DNA of 64,000 bases, from NCBI GenBank assembly GCA_964556755.1, contig CAZKXI010000014.1, forward strand, positions 11,368 to 75,367, in the 5' to 3' direction. Under the pieces are notes generated by a model that saw nothing but the letters and a program-made list of their open reading frames with translations, did not search any database and was not told the origin of the DNA. Position numbers and translations under genes: made by a program. Positions 44,151 through 52,865 of this stretch are shown piece after piece. Position 1 is the first letter of the stretch; every line of letters starts with the position of its first letter. The stretch is from UBA4085 sp964556755 (GTDB lineage: Bacteria > Acidobacteriota > Aminicenantia > Aminicenantales > UBA4085).

Positions 44151-46073
44151 TCAGGAGAGCGGCAGCCGGATGGTGAACGTCGTCCCCTCCCCCACCCGGC
44201 TGCGGACGTCGATGGCCCCGTGGTGGCGCTCGACGACGCCGTAGACGGCCGGCAGGCCCAGGCCCGTCCCCTTGCCCTGCTCCTTGGTGGTGAAGAAGGG
44301 CTCGAAGAGGCGGGCCATATTCTCGGGCGGGATGCCGACGCCGGTGTCGCTGACCCGGATGACGGCCCGCGGCGGATCGGCCTCCCGGGCGGTGCCGATG
44401 CGCAGGCGGCCGCCCTCGGGCATGGCATCCGCGGCGTTGACCGCCAGGTTGCCGATGACCTGCTTGATCTGGCTGGAGTCGACCGGGACCGGGGGCAGGT
44501 CGGGGTCGAACTCGCGGATGATCTCGACGTTCTGGAAGTGGACGTTCTTCTCCAGGATGCGCAGGGTCTCGTCGATGACCGCGTTCAGGTCGGTCGGCTC
44601 CTTGAGCGGCTCGTTCTCCCGGGCGAAGTCGAGGATGCCGCGGACGATCCTCCGGCAGCGCAGGGTCTCGTCCCGGATGACCCTCAGGTCCTCCTCGGCC
44701 GGCGTGCCCTTGAGATCCTCCATCAGCAGGCTGCTGTAGGTCAGGACGCCGGTCAGGGGATTGTTGATCTCGTGGGCGATGCCGGAGGCCAGCCGCCCCA
44801 GCGAGGCCAGCTTCTCGGACTTCAGGATGGTCCGCTCGGCCAGCTCCTGGAGCTTGCCGTCCCGCTCCTCGATGGCCCCGACCATGCGGTTGAAGCCCTC
44901 GGCGATGGCCTGGCTGTCGCTGTCGGCCTGGGCGTCGACCCCGATCCGGTGGTAGCTGCCGCGGGCCACGTCGGCCGTGGCCGCCAGGATGCGCCGGACC
45001 GGCTTGGTCGAGTTGTTGATCAGGTAGACCGCCAGCCCCAGGGCGATGAGCAGGGTCAGGCCGATGACCGAGAGGAACAGGAGCGTCGTCTTGCGGATGG
45101 CCAGGTCGAACTTGTCCTTGAGGACGCCGACATAGAGCATGCCCAGGATCCGGCCGTCGATCTCCCGCAGCGGGCTGTACCCTGAGACGTACCACTTGTC
45201 CACGACGAAGGCCTGGCCGGTCCAGGTCTGGCCTTCCTCGTAGACCTTGCGGTAGACCTCTTCCGAGACCTGAGTCCCGATGGCCCGCCGCCCGGACCGG
45301 TCGGCGACGTTGGTCGTCACCCGGATGTCGCCCAGGAAGATGGTCGCCGCCCCGACCTCGCGGCCGTCGATGCGCTCCTCCTTGAAGACCAGGCGCTTGA
45401 AACGGTCGATGAAGCGGTCGTTGTTGTTCAGCAGGACGGCGGCGTAGAGGACGCCGACCATGCGGCCTTCGGCGAAGATGGGCGCGGCCGCCTTCATGAC
45501 CAGGGCCCGGTCCTCGGTCTGGGAGTCGCGCGTGCGGGCCAGGGGCGTCGGGACGACCTGGATGATGGTCCGCTCGGCCAGGTCGGCGCCCTCCCGGCGG
45601 ATGTTCTCGTAGCCCAGGATGCCAGTCCCCGCGGCCGGCCGGCGGTTGCGCAGGATCCACTGGATGTAGCGGTAGCTGGCCACGCTGTCGCCCCAGGCGT
45701 CGAAGTTGTTGGCCCGGACCAGGATGGTGCCGTCGGGATTGACCACGTTGACGATGTCGAAGCCGAACTCGGCCTTGATCTGGGCCAGCTTGTCGTAAAG
45801 GTAGCGGCGGTCGCGGTCGGCCGCCGCCCTGACGATCTCGGCCGTCTTGGCCAGGTACTCGACGATCTGGAGGCGCTTCTGGACCTCCTCCTCGTACAGC
45901 TCCGTCGTGGCCGCCAGGGCGTTGCGGACGGTATCGCCGCCCTCGCGGACCACGTTGGTGTTGATGACGTTGAGACCGATGATCAGGGACAGCGTCCCCA
46001 GCAGGGCCACGATCGCGACCAGGCTGACGACCAGCTTGACCCGAATATTGGCCCGGCGGAAGGGTCGGATCAT
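44151..46073 (-). CDS. membrane sensor histidine kinase (Cache-like sensor, HAMP, HisKA, HATPase)
   Basis: A 640-residue kinase. TM1 spans about residues 12-36, the periplasmic sensor about 37-328 (Cache-like elements IVNVVNPDGTILVRA and GRILGMLYVGVL), TM2 about 330-352, then HAMP (STKPVRRILAATADVARGSY). His434 lies in SGIAHEINNPLTG, and the ATPase has NLAVNAADAMPEGG, DTGVGIPP and GKGTGLGLPAVYG. A periplasmic Cache sensor fits a small organic ligand. It overlaps the upstream receiver gene by 4 nt and belongs to the hydrogenase transcription unit. Confidence 0.92.
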   Translation of the reverse strand: MIRPFRRANIRVKLVVSLVAIVALLGTLSLIIGLNVINTNVVREGGDTVRNALAATTELYEEEVQKRLQIVEYLAKTAEIVRAAADRDRRYLYDKLAQIKAEFGFDIVNVVNPDGTILVRANNFDAWGDSVASYRYIQWILRNRRPAAGTGILGYENIRREGADLAERTIIQVVPTPLARTRDSQTEDRALVMKAAAPIFAEGRMVGVLYAAVLLNNNDRFIDRFKRLVFKEERIDGREVGAATIFLGDIRVTTNVADRSGRRAIGTQVSEEVYRKVYEEGQTWTGQAFVVDKWYVSGYSPLREIDGRILGMLYVGVLKDKFDLAIRKTTLLFLSVIGLTLLIALGLAVYLINNSTKPVRRILAATADVARGSYHRIGVDAQADSDSQAIAEGFNRMVGAIEERDGKLQELAERTILKSEKLASLGRLASGIAHEINNPLTGVLTYSSLLMEDLKGTPAEEDLRVIRDETLRCRRIVRGILDFARENEPLKEPTDLNAVIDETLRILEKNVHFQNVEIIREFDPDLPPVPVDSSQIKQVIGNLAVNAADAMPEGGRLRIGTAREADPPRAVIRVSDTGVGIPPENMARLFEPFFTTKEQGKGTGLGLPAVYGVVERHHGAIDVRSRVGEGTTFTIRLPLS

Positions 46074-46474
46074 GGCAGCAGGCGCCGGATGACGGCCAGC
46101 AGCTCATCGATGTCCACCGGCTTGGTCAGGAAGGCTTCCACGCCCGGCAGGAAGTTATCCCCCGGGTCGAGGCTGAAGCGCGAGTTGGTGACCTGGCCGA
46201 TGGCCGTCAGGATGACCAGGGGCACGCCGCGAACCTCGGCGTAGCGCGAGCCGGGCCGGGAGCTGCGAATCTGGTCCGCCACCTCGAAGCCGGCCGTGTC
46301 GGTCTCCATCATCACATCCAGGATGACCAGGTCGGGCCGCTCGGCCAGGACGGCCTTGAGGCCCTCGGAGCCGCGGTAGGCCGCCGCCGTCCGGTAGCCC
46401 TGGCTCTGCAGGACCTGGGACAGGGTCTCGACCAGGTCGCGGTCGTCGTCGACGATGAGAATGGTCTTGGCCAT
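46070..46474 (-). CDS. single-domain response regulator
   Basis: A 134-residue receiver: IVDDDRDL acidic pocket, phospho-acceptor Asp53 in LVILDVMME, Thr in VILTAIGQ and Lys in AFLTKPVDIDEL. No output domain, so it probably relays phosphate to the hybrid kinase or binds a target protein. It starts 9 bp after the hydrogenase small-subunit stop and overlaps the kinase gene by 4 nt. Between the switch Thr and Lys it has a longer loop (TNSRFSLDPGDNFLPG) than usual. Confidence 0.9.
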   Translation of the reverse strand: MAKTILIVDDDRDLVETLSQVLQSQGYRTAAAYRGSEGLKAVLAERPDLVILDVMMETDTAGFEVADQIRSSRPGSRYAEVRGVPLVILTAIGQVTNSRFSLDPGDNFLPGVEAFLTKPVDIDELLAVIRRLLP

Positions 46475-46483
46475 GTCCGCACC

Positions 46484-47020
46484 TCAGTCCTTGAGAAGCT
46501 CGTAGATGGCGTTGCGGTCCTGCCAGGCCTTAGTCCGCAGCGAGGCGTCCAGGGGGAACTCGACCTGCTTCAGCTCGACCGGGGCCGACTTCTGGTCGAC
46601 CAGGCCCAGGGCCAGGGCGACGCCGAAGAGGATGGCCTCGGGCCGGGGCGGGCAGCCCGGGATATAGTAGTCCACCGGGACCGCCGTGGCCCCGCCGCCG
46701 GTGACGTGGTAGGTGTCGAACCAGCAGCCGCCGCCGACGGCGCAGGAGCCGACGCCGAAGACCCGCTTGGGCGCGGGAATGGCCTCGTAGGCCCGTCGGA
46801 CCAGAGGCAGCGTCGGGCGGGTCACCGCCCCCGACAGCAGCATGGCGTCGGCGTGGCGGGGCGAGCCGACCAGCTTGATGCCGAACCGCTCGACGTCGTA
46901 GAAGGGGGTCAGGATGTTGAGGATCTCGATGTCGCAGCCGTTGCAGGCCCCGCTGTTGCAGTGATAGACCCAGAGGGACTTGGGGAAGGCCTTGCGGGCG
47001 AGTCGGGTCAGCATGGTCAT
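46484..47020 (-). CDS. group 4 [NiFe] hydrogenase small subunit (NuoB/HyfI-like)
   Basis: A 178-residue electron-transfer subunit. The proximal [4Fe-4S] ligands are present: CNSGACNGCD (Cys21 with Cys26/Cys29), GSCAVGGGCW and PGCPPRPE, the HycG/HyfI/MbhJ pattern. It links the NiFe large subunit to the ferredoxin subunit on the cytoplasmic face. ATG 47020 overlaps the upstream stop (ATGA); ATG 47014 has better spacing from GGAGGG, and either is plausible. Next in the operon are the signalling genes. Confidence 0.92.
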   Translation of the reverse strand: MTMLTRLARKAFPKSLWVYHCNSGACNGCDIEILNILTPFYDVERFGIKLVGSPRHADAMLLSGAVTRPTLPLVRRAYEAIPAPKRVFGVGSCAVGGGCWFDTYHVTGGGATAVPVDYYIPGCPPRPEAILFGVALALGLVDQKSAPVELKQVEFPLDASLRTKAWQDRNAIYELLKD

Positions 47021-47562
47021 CCCTCCATCCGGCCGGGCCGCTCGAAGGTCTCGGTCGCGGCCAGGGCCTCCGGTTCGAAGCGCTCGCTCGTCCGGCGCAG
47101 GACGGTCCGCGCCTCGAGGCTGTCGTAGCGCCAGCCGCGCAGACCGAGGCGATCGACGGGGTTGCGGTTCTCCATGTCGTAGCAGCGGCCGCAGCGGCTG
47201 CAGGTCAGCATGAACAGCTCCAGGCTCTGGCTGACGTCGCGGCGGTCGCCGGTGGCCAGCTCGAACTCCGGCGACATCGTGATGGCCTTCTCCGGGCAGA
47301 GATCGGCGCAGCGGCCGCAGTAGGTGCAGCGCGAGCCGTCGTAGAGAAGAATCCGGATCTCCGGGCAGACGTCGCGCAGGAGAATGGTCCGGGCCGGGCA
47401 GTGGTCGGCGCAGCCGCCGCAGCCGACGCACTGGGTGTGGTCCCAGACCGGCCGGCCGCGGAAGTCCTTGGGCGCCGGCCGAGGCTGCCGGGGATAGGCC
47501 AGCGTCACCCGGCCGGGCCGCAGGGCCAGGACGATCTGCTTGAGCTTGCTTGAGATCCACAT
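47017..47562 (-). CDS. hydrogenase ferredoxin subunit (NuoI/HyfH-like)
   Basis: A 181-residue polyferredoxin with two [4Fe-4S] motifs, CVGCGGCADHCP and CTYCGRCADLCP, about residues 45-90, plus a further CSRCGRC-x-D motif near residue 120 that could hold an extra cluster or zinc. The N-terminal amphipathic segment (WISSKLKQIVLAL) resembles NuoI membrane association. It would pass electrons between the FAD/Fe-S module and the NiFe core. Confidence 0.9.
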   Translation of the reverse strand: MWISSKLKQIVLALRPGRVTLAYPRQPRPAPKDFRGRPVWDHTQCVGCGGCADHCPARTILLRDVCPEIRILLYDGSRCTYCGRCADLCPEKAITMSPEFELATGDRRDVSQSLELFMLTCSRCGRCYDMENRNPVDRLGLRGWRYDSLEARTVLRRTSERFEPEALAATETFERPGRMEG

Positions 47563-47575
47563 CGGGGTGTACTCC

Positions 47576-48478
47576 CTACCATCCCTTGGCCGCCAGGCCG
47601 ACGGCGGCCAGGGACCAGACGATGAGGATGGCGTAGTAGCGGACCGCCTGGTCGATCCGCAGGCGGGGGTTGGTGGCCCCGACCAAGCCGATCAGCCCGA
47701 AGACGACGGCCATGGCCAGGAGCTGCAGGAGCAGGTCGAGCGGATAGACCCCGGTCCGCAGGAAGGGCAGGAAGACCGAGACGAAGAGCCAGGCGTAGAA
47801 CATCCGCTTCATCATGGCCGACCACTTGAAGAGGGCCAGGTCGGGCCCGCTGTACTCGATCATCGGGCCGTCCAGCAGCTCGATCTCGGCCTCGGCGATG
47901 TCGAAAGGCTGGCGGCCGGCGAAGGCCTGCAGGGCCAGCAGATAGACGGCCAGCATCAGGACGGTCGAGACGCCGTAGCCGGCCCCCTCGATGTGAGGCA
48001 TGGCCGCCGCCAGGGTCAGGGTCTTCAGCTTGACCGCGCCCAGGATGAGGGTCATGGCCAGCACCGGCTCGACCATGATCATGGTCACCATCTCGCGGCT
48101 GGCCCCGATCAGGCCGAAGGTGTTGCGGCCGGCCAGGGCCCCCAGCAGGACGGCCACCCCGCCCAGGGTCAGCAGGTAGACGACGAGCACGCCGTCCAGC
48201 CCCCCGGCCAAGGCGTTGGCCCGGAAGCCGAACGGGACGGCGGCGGCCACCGCCAGGATGGAGGCGAAGGCCAGCAGCGGGGCGAAGCGGAAGGGCCAGG
48301 TGTCGGACGAGACGAGGCGCTGCTTGCCCAGCAGCTTGAGCAGGTCGTAGTAGGGCTGGACGAGCGGCGGGCCCTGCCGGGACTGGATGCGGGCGGTCAG
48401 CTTCCGCAGGAGGCCCTCGAACAGGGGGGCCAGCAGAAGGAAGAGGAGCAGGTTGATCAGGGGTTGGATCAAGCGCAT
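47576..48478 (-). CDS. NuoH/HyfC-like membrane subunit
   Basis: A 300-residue protein with eight TM helices, the complex I ND1/HyfC-type membrane anchor that joins the peripheral arm to the ion-translocating arm. Typical motifs: IQSRQGPPLVQPYYDLLKLLGK on the first cytoplasmic loop and ALQAFAGRQPFDIAEAEIELLDGPMIEYSG with its acidic cluster. The start could also be GTG 48487 (GGAG 5 nt upstream); ATG 48478 has GAGG 8 nt upstream. It lies within a few bases of the large-subunit stop. Confidence 0.92.
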   Translation of the reverse strand: MRLIQPLINLLLFLLLAPLFEGLLRKLTARIQSRQGPPLVQPYYDLLKLLGKQRLVSSDTWPFRFAPLLAFASILAVAAAVPFGFRANALAGGLDGVLVVYLLTLGGVAVLLGALAGRNTFGLIGASREMVTMIMVEPVLAMTLILGAVKLKTLTLAAAMPHIEGAGYGVSTVLMLAVYLLALQAFAGRQPFDIAEAEIELLDGPMIEYSGPDLALFKWSAMMKRMFYAWLFVSVFLPFLRTGVYPLDLLLQLLAMAVVFGLIGLVGATNPRLRIDQAVRYYAILIVWSLAAVGLAAKGW

Positions 48479-48488
48479 GGCCGGCACC

Positions 48489-50159
48489 TCATCTCCTTCC
48501 GGCCCGCGACAGGGCGGTCAGGTCGGCTCGATTCAGGATCCGGGTTCGGCCCGTGCCGCGGTCGGTGACCACGGCCCGGTCGGTGCAGGAGAAGCAGGGA
48601 TCGATGCTGCCGACGATGATCGGAAAGTCGGCGAACTGGTTGTTCAGGACCATCCGCGGCACGGCCTGCAGATTGGTGTAGGTGGGGGCCCTCACCCGCC
48701 AGCGGTCGGGCCGGTTCTCCTCACCCGTGACGACGTAGTGGACCGACTCGCCGCGCGGGGCTTCGACCAGCGACAGGCCGTGGCGGTAGGCCGGCAGGGC
48801 CTCCCCCGGCACGGCCAGGATCGGGCCGGCCGGCATCTTGTCCAGGGCCTGACGCATGATCTTGATCGACTCGAAGACCTCCAGCAGCCGGACCAGGACC
48901 GTGCCCCAGACGTCGCCGGAGTCGGCGGTCGGGACGTCGAAGGCCAGCTCGTCGTAGGCGGCGTAGGGGTGGTCGCGCCGGGCGTCCATGTCGATGCCGC
49001 GGGCCCGGGCCACCGGCCCCAACAGGCTCCACAGCTCGGCCTCGGCCCGGGGCATGTGCCCGACGCCCTTGGTCCGGCGGTGGATGGAGGAGTCCTTGAG
49101 GATGGCCGCCTTCAGGCCCAGGACCTCGGTCTCGACCTTGGCCAGCACGGCCCGCATGTCCTCGGCCGTCTCGGGCGCGATGTCCCGCCGGACGCCGCCC
49201 AGGACCACCATGCCGTAGGTCTTGCGGTTCCCGGTGATCCGCTCGGACAGCCACATGACCGGCTCGCGGACCCGCCAGGCGTGCATGAAGACGGTGTCGA
49301 AGCCGATCAGGTGGCCGGCCACGCCGAGCCAGAGGAGATGGGAGTGGATGCGCTCCAGCTCCAGCATCAGGACCCGGATGAAGCGGGCCCGGCGCGGCAC
49401 GTCCAGCCCGGCGGCGGCCTCCACGGCCTGGGCGTAGGCGGTGGCATGGACCGAGCCGCAGATGCCGCAGATCCGCTCGGCCACGAAGGGCACCTCGTTG
49501 TAGCTGACCTGGGTCTGGCAGAGCTTCTCGATGCCGCGATGGACCATGAAGCCGCGGTAATCGCAGCCCTTGATGGTCTCCCCGTCGACGAAGACGGCGA
49601 AGTGCTCCGGCTCGTGCAGGCTGGTGTGGAACGGCCCGACCGGGATCGTGGTCGTCCCCGGGGGGGCCTCGTCCAGCTGGTAGGCCACGTCCTCGGCCGC
49701 GGGCGGCATCAAGTTGTAGGGGACTTCGCGGCGCAAGGGGTAGATGCCGTCCGGCCAATCGTCGGCCAGGACGAGCTTCTTGGGCTTGGGGTGGCCCGGG
49801 AAGGAGAAGCCGAGCAGGTCGCGGGCCTCGCGCTCGCTCCAGCCCGCGGCCGGGATGTCGGGCGTGATGGACGGAAACTCGGGCGATTCGGCCGGCGCGC
49901 AAGCCCGGATCTGGACGGTCCAGCCGTCCCGGTCGAAGGCGAACAAGTGGATCAGGCCGAAGCCGAGCCCTCGGGACCGGTCGTCGGTCCCGACGCTGAC
50001 CTGGTAGCGGGCGCCCAGCCCGGCCAGGCGGCGGGCGATCTCGGGCAGGCGGGCTCTCGGGACGTCCAGGAGCATCCGCCCGGGAGCGGCCGGATCGGGA
50101 CCGGCCAGGTCCGGTCCGAGCTCGGTCCTCAGGGTGGCCAGAAGAGTCTCGGAAGTCAT
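48489..50159 (-). CDS. [NiFe] hydrogenase large subunit fused to NuoC domain (HycE/HyfG-like)
   Basis: A 556-residue protein. Residues about 1-145 are the NuoC/30-kDa domain (WSEREARDLLGFSFPGHP); residues about 165-556 are the NiFe catalytic subunit. Both nickel-binding pairs are intact: RICGICGSVH (Cys231, Cys234) and DPCFSCTDR (Cys522, Cys525). This separates it from complex I NuoD, which lacks them, and makes it a real hydrogenase. The residues after the second pair may be the maturation tail; hyp genes are not in the window. Its use of a NuoC-NuoD fusion resembles HycE/HyfG. Confidence 0.95.
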   Translation of the reverse strand: MTSETLLATLRTELGPDLAGPDPAAPGRMLLDVPRARLPEIARRLAGLGARYQVSVGTDDRSRGLGFGLIHLFAFDRDGWTVQIRACAPAESPEFPSITPDIPAAGWSEREARDLLGFSFPGHPKPKKLVLADDWPDGIYPLRREVPYNLMPPAAEDVAYQLDEAPPGTTTIPVGPFHTSLHEPEHFAVFVDGETIKGCDYRGFMVHRGIEKLCQTQVSYNEVPFVAERICGICGSVHATAYAQAVEAAAGLDVPRRARFIRVLMLELERIHSHLLWLGVAGHLIGFDTVFMHAWRVREPVMWLSERITGNRKTYGMVVLGGVRRDIAPETAEDMRAVLAKVETEVLGLKAAILKDSSIHRRTKGVGHMPRAEAELWSLLGPVARARGIDMDARRDHPYAAYDELAFDVPTADSGDVWGTVLVRLLEVFESIKIMRQALDKMPAGPILAVPGEALPAYRHGLSLVEAPRGESVHYVVTGEENRPDRWRVRAPTYTNLQAVPRMVLNNQFADFPIIVGSIDPCFSCTDRAVVTDRGTGRTRILNRADLTALSRAGRR

Positions 50160-50163
50160 GGGC

Positions 50164-52026
50164 TTATTCCTTGGGCGAGGTCCGGCCGCCGGTCCAGCGG
50201 AAGAGGTCCTTGAGCGCGGCGAACATGCCCCGATCGGTGAAGCGGGTCCGCTCGTCCAGGTCCCGGTAGCCGCACAGCCAAGTCGGGACGGCCTGTTCCT
50301 TGGACCCCGCCGAGCGGCGGATCCAGGCGCCCAGGATCAGGGCCAGGGCGAGCAGGGCCAAGACAAGGAGCGGCGAGACAGCGGCGCCGGCGGCCGGCCC
50401 GAGAAGGCTCTCGATCCGCAGGCCGGAGGCCGAGGCGCCGAAGGCCCGGCTCCAGGCGCCCGTCTCGAAGAACCCGCCCAGGATGAATCCCGCGGAGTGG
50501 CCGAGCGCGGCGGCGATGAAGCGCACGAAAAGGAACGGCAGGAGCCCCTGGGCCAGGCAGAGGACCGCCAGCCCGATCTTGGCCGCCAGCATCGAGGCCG
50601 GGACCTCGCGAAGGGGCCGGGCGGCCGAAGCCTCGGCGCCGGAAGCGGTGAAGGCCAGGCCGAAGAACTTGACGTAGCAGGCCAGGGTCACGGCGCTGGT
50701 GAAGAGGGCGACGATCCCGAACGGGACCAGCATGACCCAGCCGTCGCCGGCCAAGAGGGTCGAGGAGATGACGGCCCACTTGCTGGCGAAGCCGCTGCCC
50801 GGTGGCATGCCGGCCACGGCCAGGGACGCCAGCGCGGCCAGGGCGGCGCTGACGGGCATCCACCGGACCAGCCCGCCCAGCCGGTTGAGGTCCCGGGTTC
50901 CCGCGGCGTACTCCAGGCTGCCGCCGGTCAGGAAGAGAAGGCCTTTGAAGATGGCGTGGTTGAGGGCGTGGAGGAGAGCGCCCAGGACGGCCGCCACGGC
51001 CAGCCCGACCAGGGCCGGCTCGTCGGAGTCGGCCAAGAACAGGGCCGCCCCCAAGCCCAGGACGATATAGCCGATCTGGCCGATGGAGCTGTAGGCCAGC
51101 AGCCGCTTGGCGTCGCTTTGCTTGACGGATTGGAGCGTCCCGATAAAGAGCGTCGCCGTGCCGAACGCGGCCAGCAGCCCGCCCCAGAGGCGCGGGTCGA
51201 AGCCCGCCCCCGCGGCCGGAGCCAGGAAGAAGAAGATCCGGACCAGGCCGAAGATGCCGGTCTTGGCCATGGCCCCGCTGAAGAGGGCGGAGACGGGCGA
51301 CGGCGCGGCGGTGTAAGCGTCTGGAAGCCATAGCTGTCCGAGCGGGAAGACGCCGGCCTTGAGGCCGAAGCCCAAGGCCAGCAGGCCCAAGGCCGCGACG
51401 AGGGCGGCCGGGCTGAGGCCGGCCGCCTTGAGGCCGAGAGCGTGGAGCGAGTCGCCGGCGCGGCCGCCCAGAAGGAATCCGGCCCCGACGATCAGGGCCC
51501 AGGCCGCTTCCATCAGGAGCAGGTAGCGGACGGAGGCCCGCAGGCAGGACCTGTCCCGGCGCTCGAAGCGGATCAGGAGAAAGGAGGCGATAGCCATGAT
51601 CTGCCAGGCCAGGCTGAAGCCGATGGACAGGTCGTCGATGGTCGTCAGGGCGGCCAGGCCGAGGACGAAGAGAGGCAGGCGGAAGTAGTAGCCCCGTACG
51701 CTCAGCCCCGGGTGGAGGTCCATGTACCGGATGGAGTAGAGGGCCGAGGCCGCGGTCAGGACCGCGATCATGAGCAGGAAGAGGCCGGACAGTCCGTCGA
51801 TCAGAAAGGGAACCGCGAAGGGGCCGATCCGGACCAGGACGGCCTCCTCCATGCCGCGGCCGGTCGCCGCTCGCAGGCCGGTCCAGGCCAAGAAGCCGGC
51901 CGCCTCGGCCGCCAGGGCGAAGTGGAGCCAGCCGGCGAAGCGGCGGGACTTGGCCGTCAGGGAGGCCAGGACGGCGGCCGCGACCAGGAGGAGGAAGGAC
52001 AGGAAGAGCGGGGTCAGGAGTCTCAT
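50164..52026 (-). CDS. NuoL/HyfB-like ion-translocating antiporter subunit
   Basis: A 620-residue membrane protein with about 14-16 TM helices of the Mrp/complex I antiporter class. Characteristic stretches are GLKAGVFPLGQLWLPDAYTAAPSPVSALFSGAMAKTG (split here: LWLPDAYTAAPSPVSALFSG and the lysine-rich ends), AYSSIGQIGYI and NHAIFKGLLFLTGGSL, containing the Lys and His of the proton path. It gives the hydrogenase an H+ or Na+ pumping module. The start overlaps the previous stop (TGATG). It is the only antiporter-type subunit in the operon. Confidence 0.93.
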   Translation of the reverse strand: MRLLTPLFLSFLLLVAAAVLASLTAKSRRFAGWLHFALAAEAAGFLAWTGLRAATGRGMEEAVLVRIGPFAVPFLIDGLSGLFLLMIAVLTAASALYSIRYMDLHPGLSVRGYYFRLPLFVLGLAALTTIDDLSIGFSLAWQIMAIASFLLIRFERRDRSCLRASVRYLLLMEAAWALIVGAGFLLGGRAGDSLHALGLKAAGLSPAALVAALGLLALGFGLKAGVFPLGQLWLPDAYTAAPSPVSALFSGAMAKTGIFGLVRIFFFLAPAAGAGFDPRLWGGLLAAFGTATLFIGTLQSVKQSDAKRLLAYSSIGQIGYIVLGLGAALFLADSDEPALVGLAVAAVLGALLHALNHAIFKGLLFLTGGSLEYAAGTRDLNRLGGLVRWMPVSAALAALASLAVAGMPPGSGFASKWAVISSTLLAGDGWVMLVPFGIVALFTSAVTLACYVKFFGLAFTASGAEASAARPLREVPASMLAAKIGLAVLCLAQGLLPFLFVRFIAAALGHSAGFILGGFFETGAWSRAFGASASGLRIESLLGPAAGAAVSPLLVLALLALALILGAWIRRSAGSKEQAVPTWLCGYRDLDERTRFTDRGMFAALKDLFRWTGGRTSPKE

Positions 52027-52865
52027 CAGATCTGCTCCCCGAGGGTCTTGATCTGCTTGTAGGTGAAGACCGGGCCGTCGGTGCAGACCAGGGTCCGGCC
52101 GATGGCGCAGTGCTGGCACTTGCCGATGCCGCACTTCATGTGGCGCTCGAGCGTCGAGATGATGGCCTCGTCGCGGAGGCCCCGGGCGGCGAGCTCCTTG
52201 ATGACCGCGTTGAACATGATCGGGGGGCCGCAGACGAAGGCCACGGTGTCCTGCACCGGGACCTTGGCCTTCTCGATCAGGGTGTGGACGAAGCCCGTCT
52301 CCCCCGTCCAGCCGGGCTGGGGGCGGTCGATGGTGATGAAGGTCTCGAAGCCGTCGGTGGCTTGCCAGGCGGCGATGGTCTCCCGGTACATCAGGTCCTG
52401 CGGCCCCTTGGCGCCGTAGAGCAGGATGAGGCGGCCGAACTCCGGCCGGTGCAGGAGGACGTGGACGATGGACGAGCGGAGCGGGATGATGCCGATCCCG
52501 CCGGCGACGTAGATGACGTTCTTGCCCTTGATGGCCTCGAAGGGGAAGCCGTTGCCGAAGGGCCCGCGGAGGCCGATCTTGTCGCCAGGGGCCAGGCGGG
52601 ACAGGGCCCCGGTGACCTTGCCGGCCGACCGCACGGACAGGTGCCGGCGGTCGCCCTCGGGCGAGAACGGCAGCGAGACGGCGAACTCGCCGGCCCCGAA
52701 GACCGTGCACATGACGAACTGGCCGGAGCGGACGGCGAAGGACCGCTCCAGCTCCGGGTCCTCGAAGCGGAAGAAGTAGGTCCGGACGTCCTCGATCTCC
52801 GGCCGGATCTCCTCGATCACGGCCACGGCCGGGACGGTGATGGCGGCGGCGTTGCGTTCGCTCAT
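52026..52865 (-). CDS. FAD/NAD(P)-binding electron-transfer subunit (HydG/AsrB-like)
   Basis: A 279-residue flavoprotein of the ferredoxin-reductase type, similar to the sulfhydrogenase gamma/anaerobic sulfite reductase B/PyrK group. The FAD-binding barrel covers about residues 10-105 (SGQFVMCTVFGAGEFAVSL), followed by the NAD(P)-binding fold (VIYVAGGIGIIPLRS) and a C-terminal [2Fe-2S] site, CGIGKCQHCAIGRTLVC. It would let the complex exchange electrons with NADH or NADPH. Its presence in a group 4 hydrogenase operon is unusual. It overlaps the HydB-like gene by 4 nt. Confidence 0.9.
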   Translation of the reverse strand: MSERNAAAITVPAVAVIEEIRPEIEDVRTYFFRFEDPELERSFAVRSGQFVMCTVFGAGEFAVSLPFSPEGDRRHLSVRSAGKVTGALSRLAPGDKIGLRGPFGNGFPFEAIKGKNVIYVAGGIGIIPLRSSIVHVLLHRPEFGRLILLYGAKGPQDLMYRETIAAWQATDGFETFITIDRPQPGWTGETGFVHTLIEKAKVPVQDTVAFVCGPPIMFNAVIKELAARGLRDEAIISTLERHMKCGIGKCQHCAIGRTLVCTDGPVFTYKQIKTLGEQI

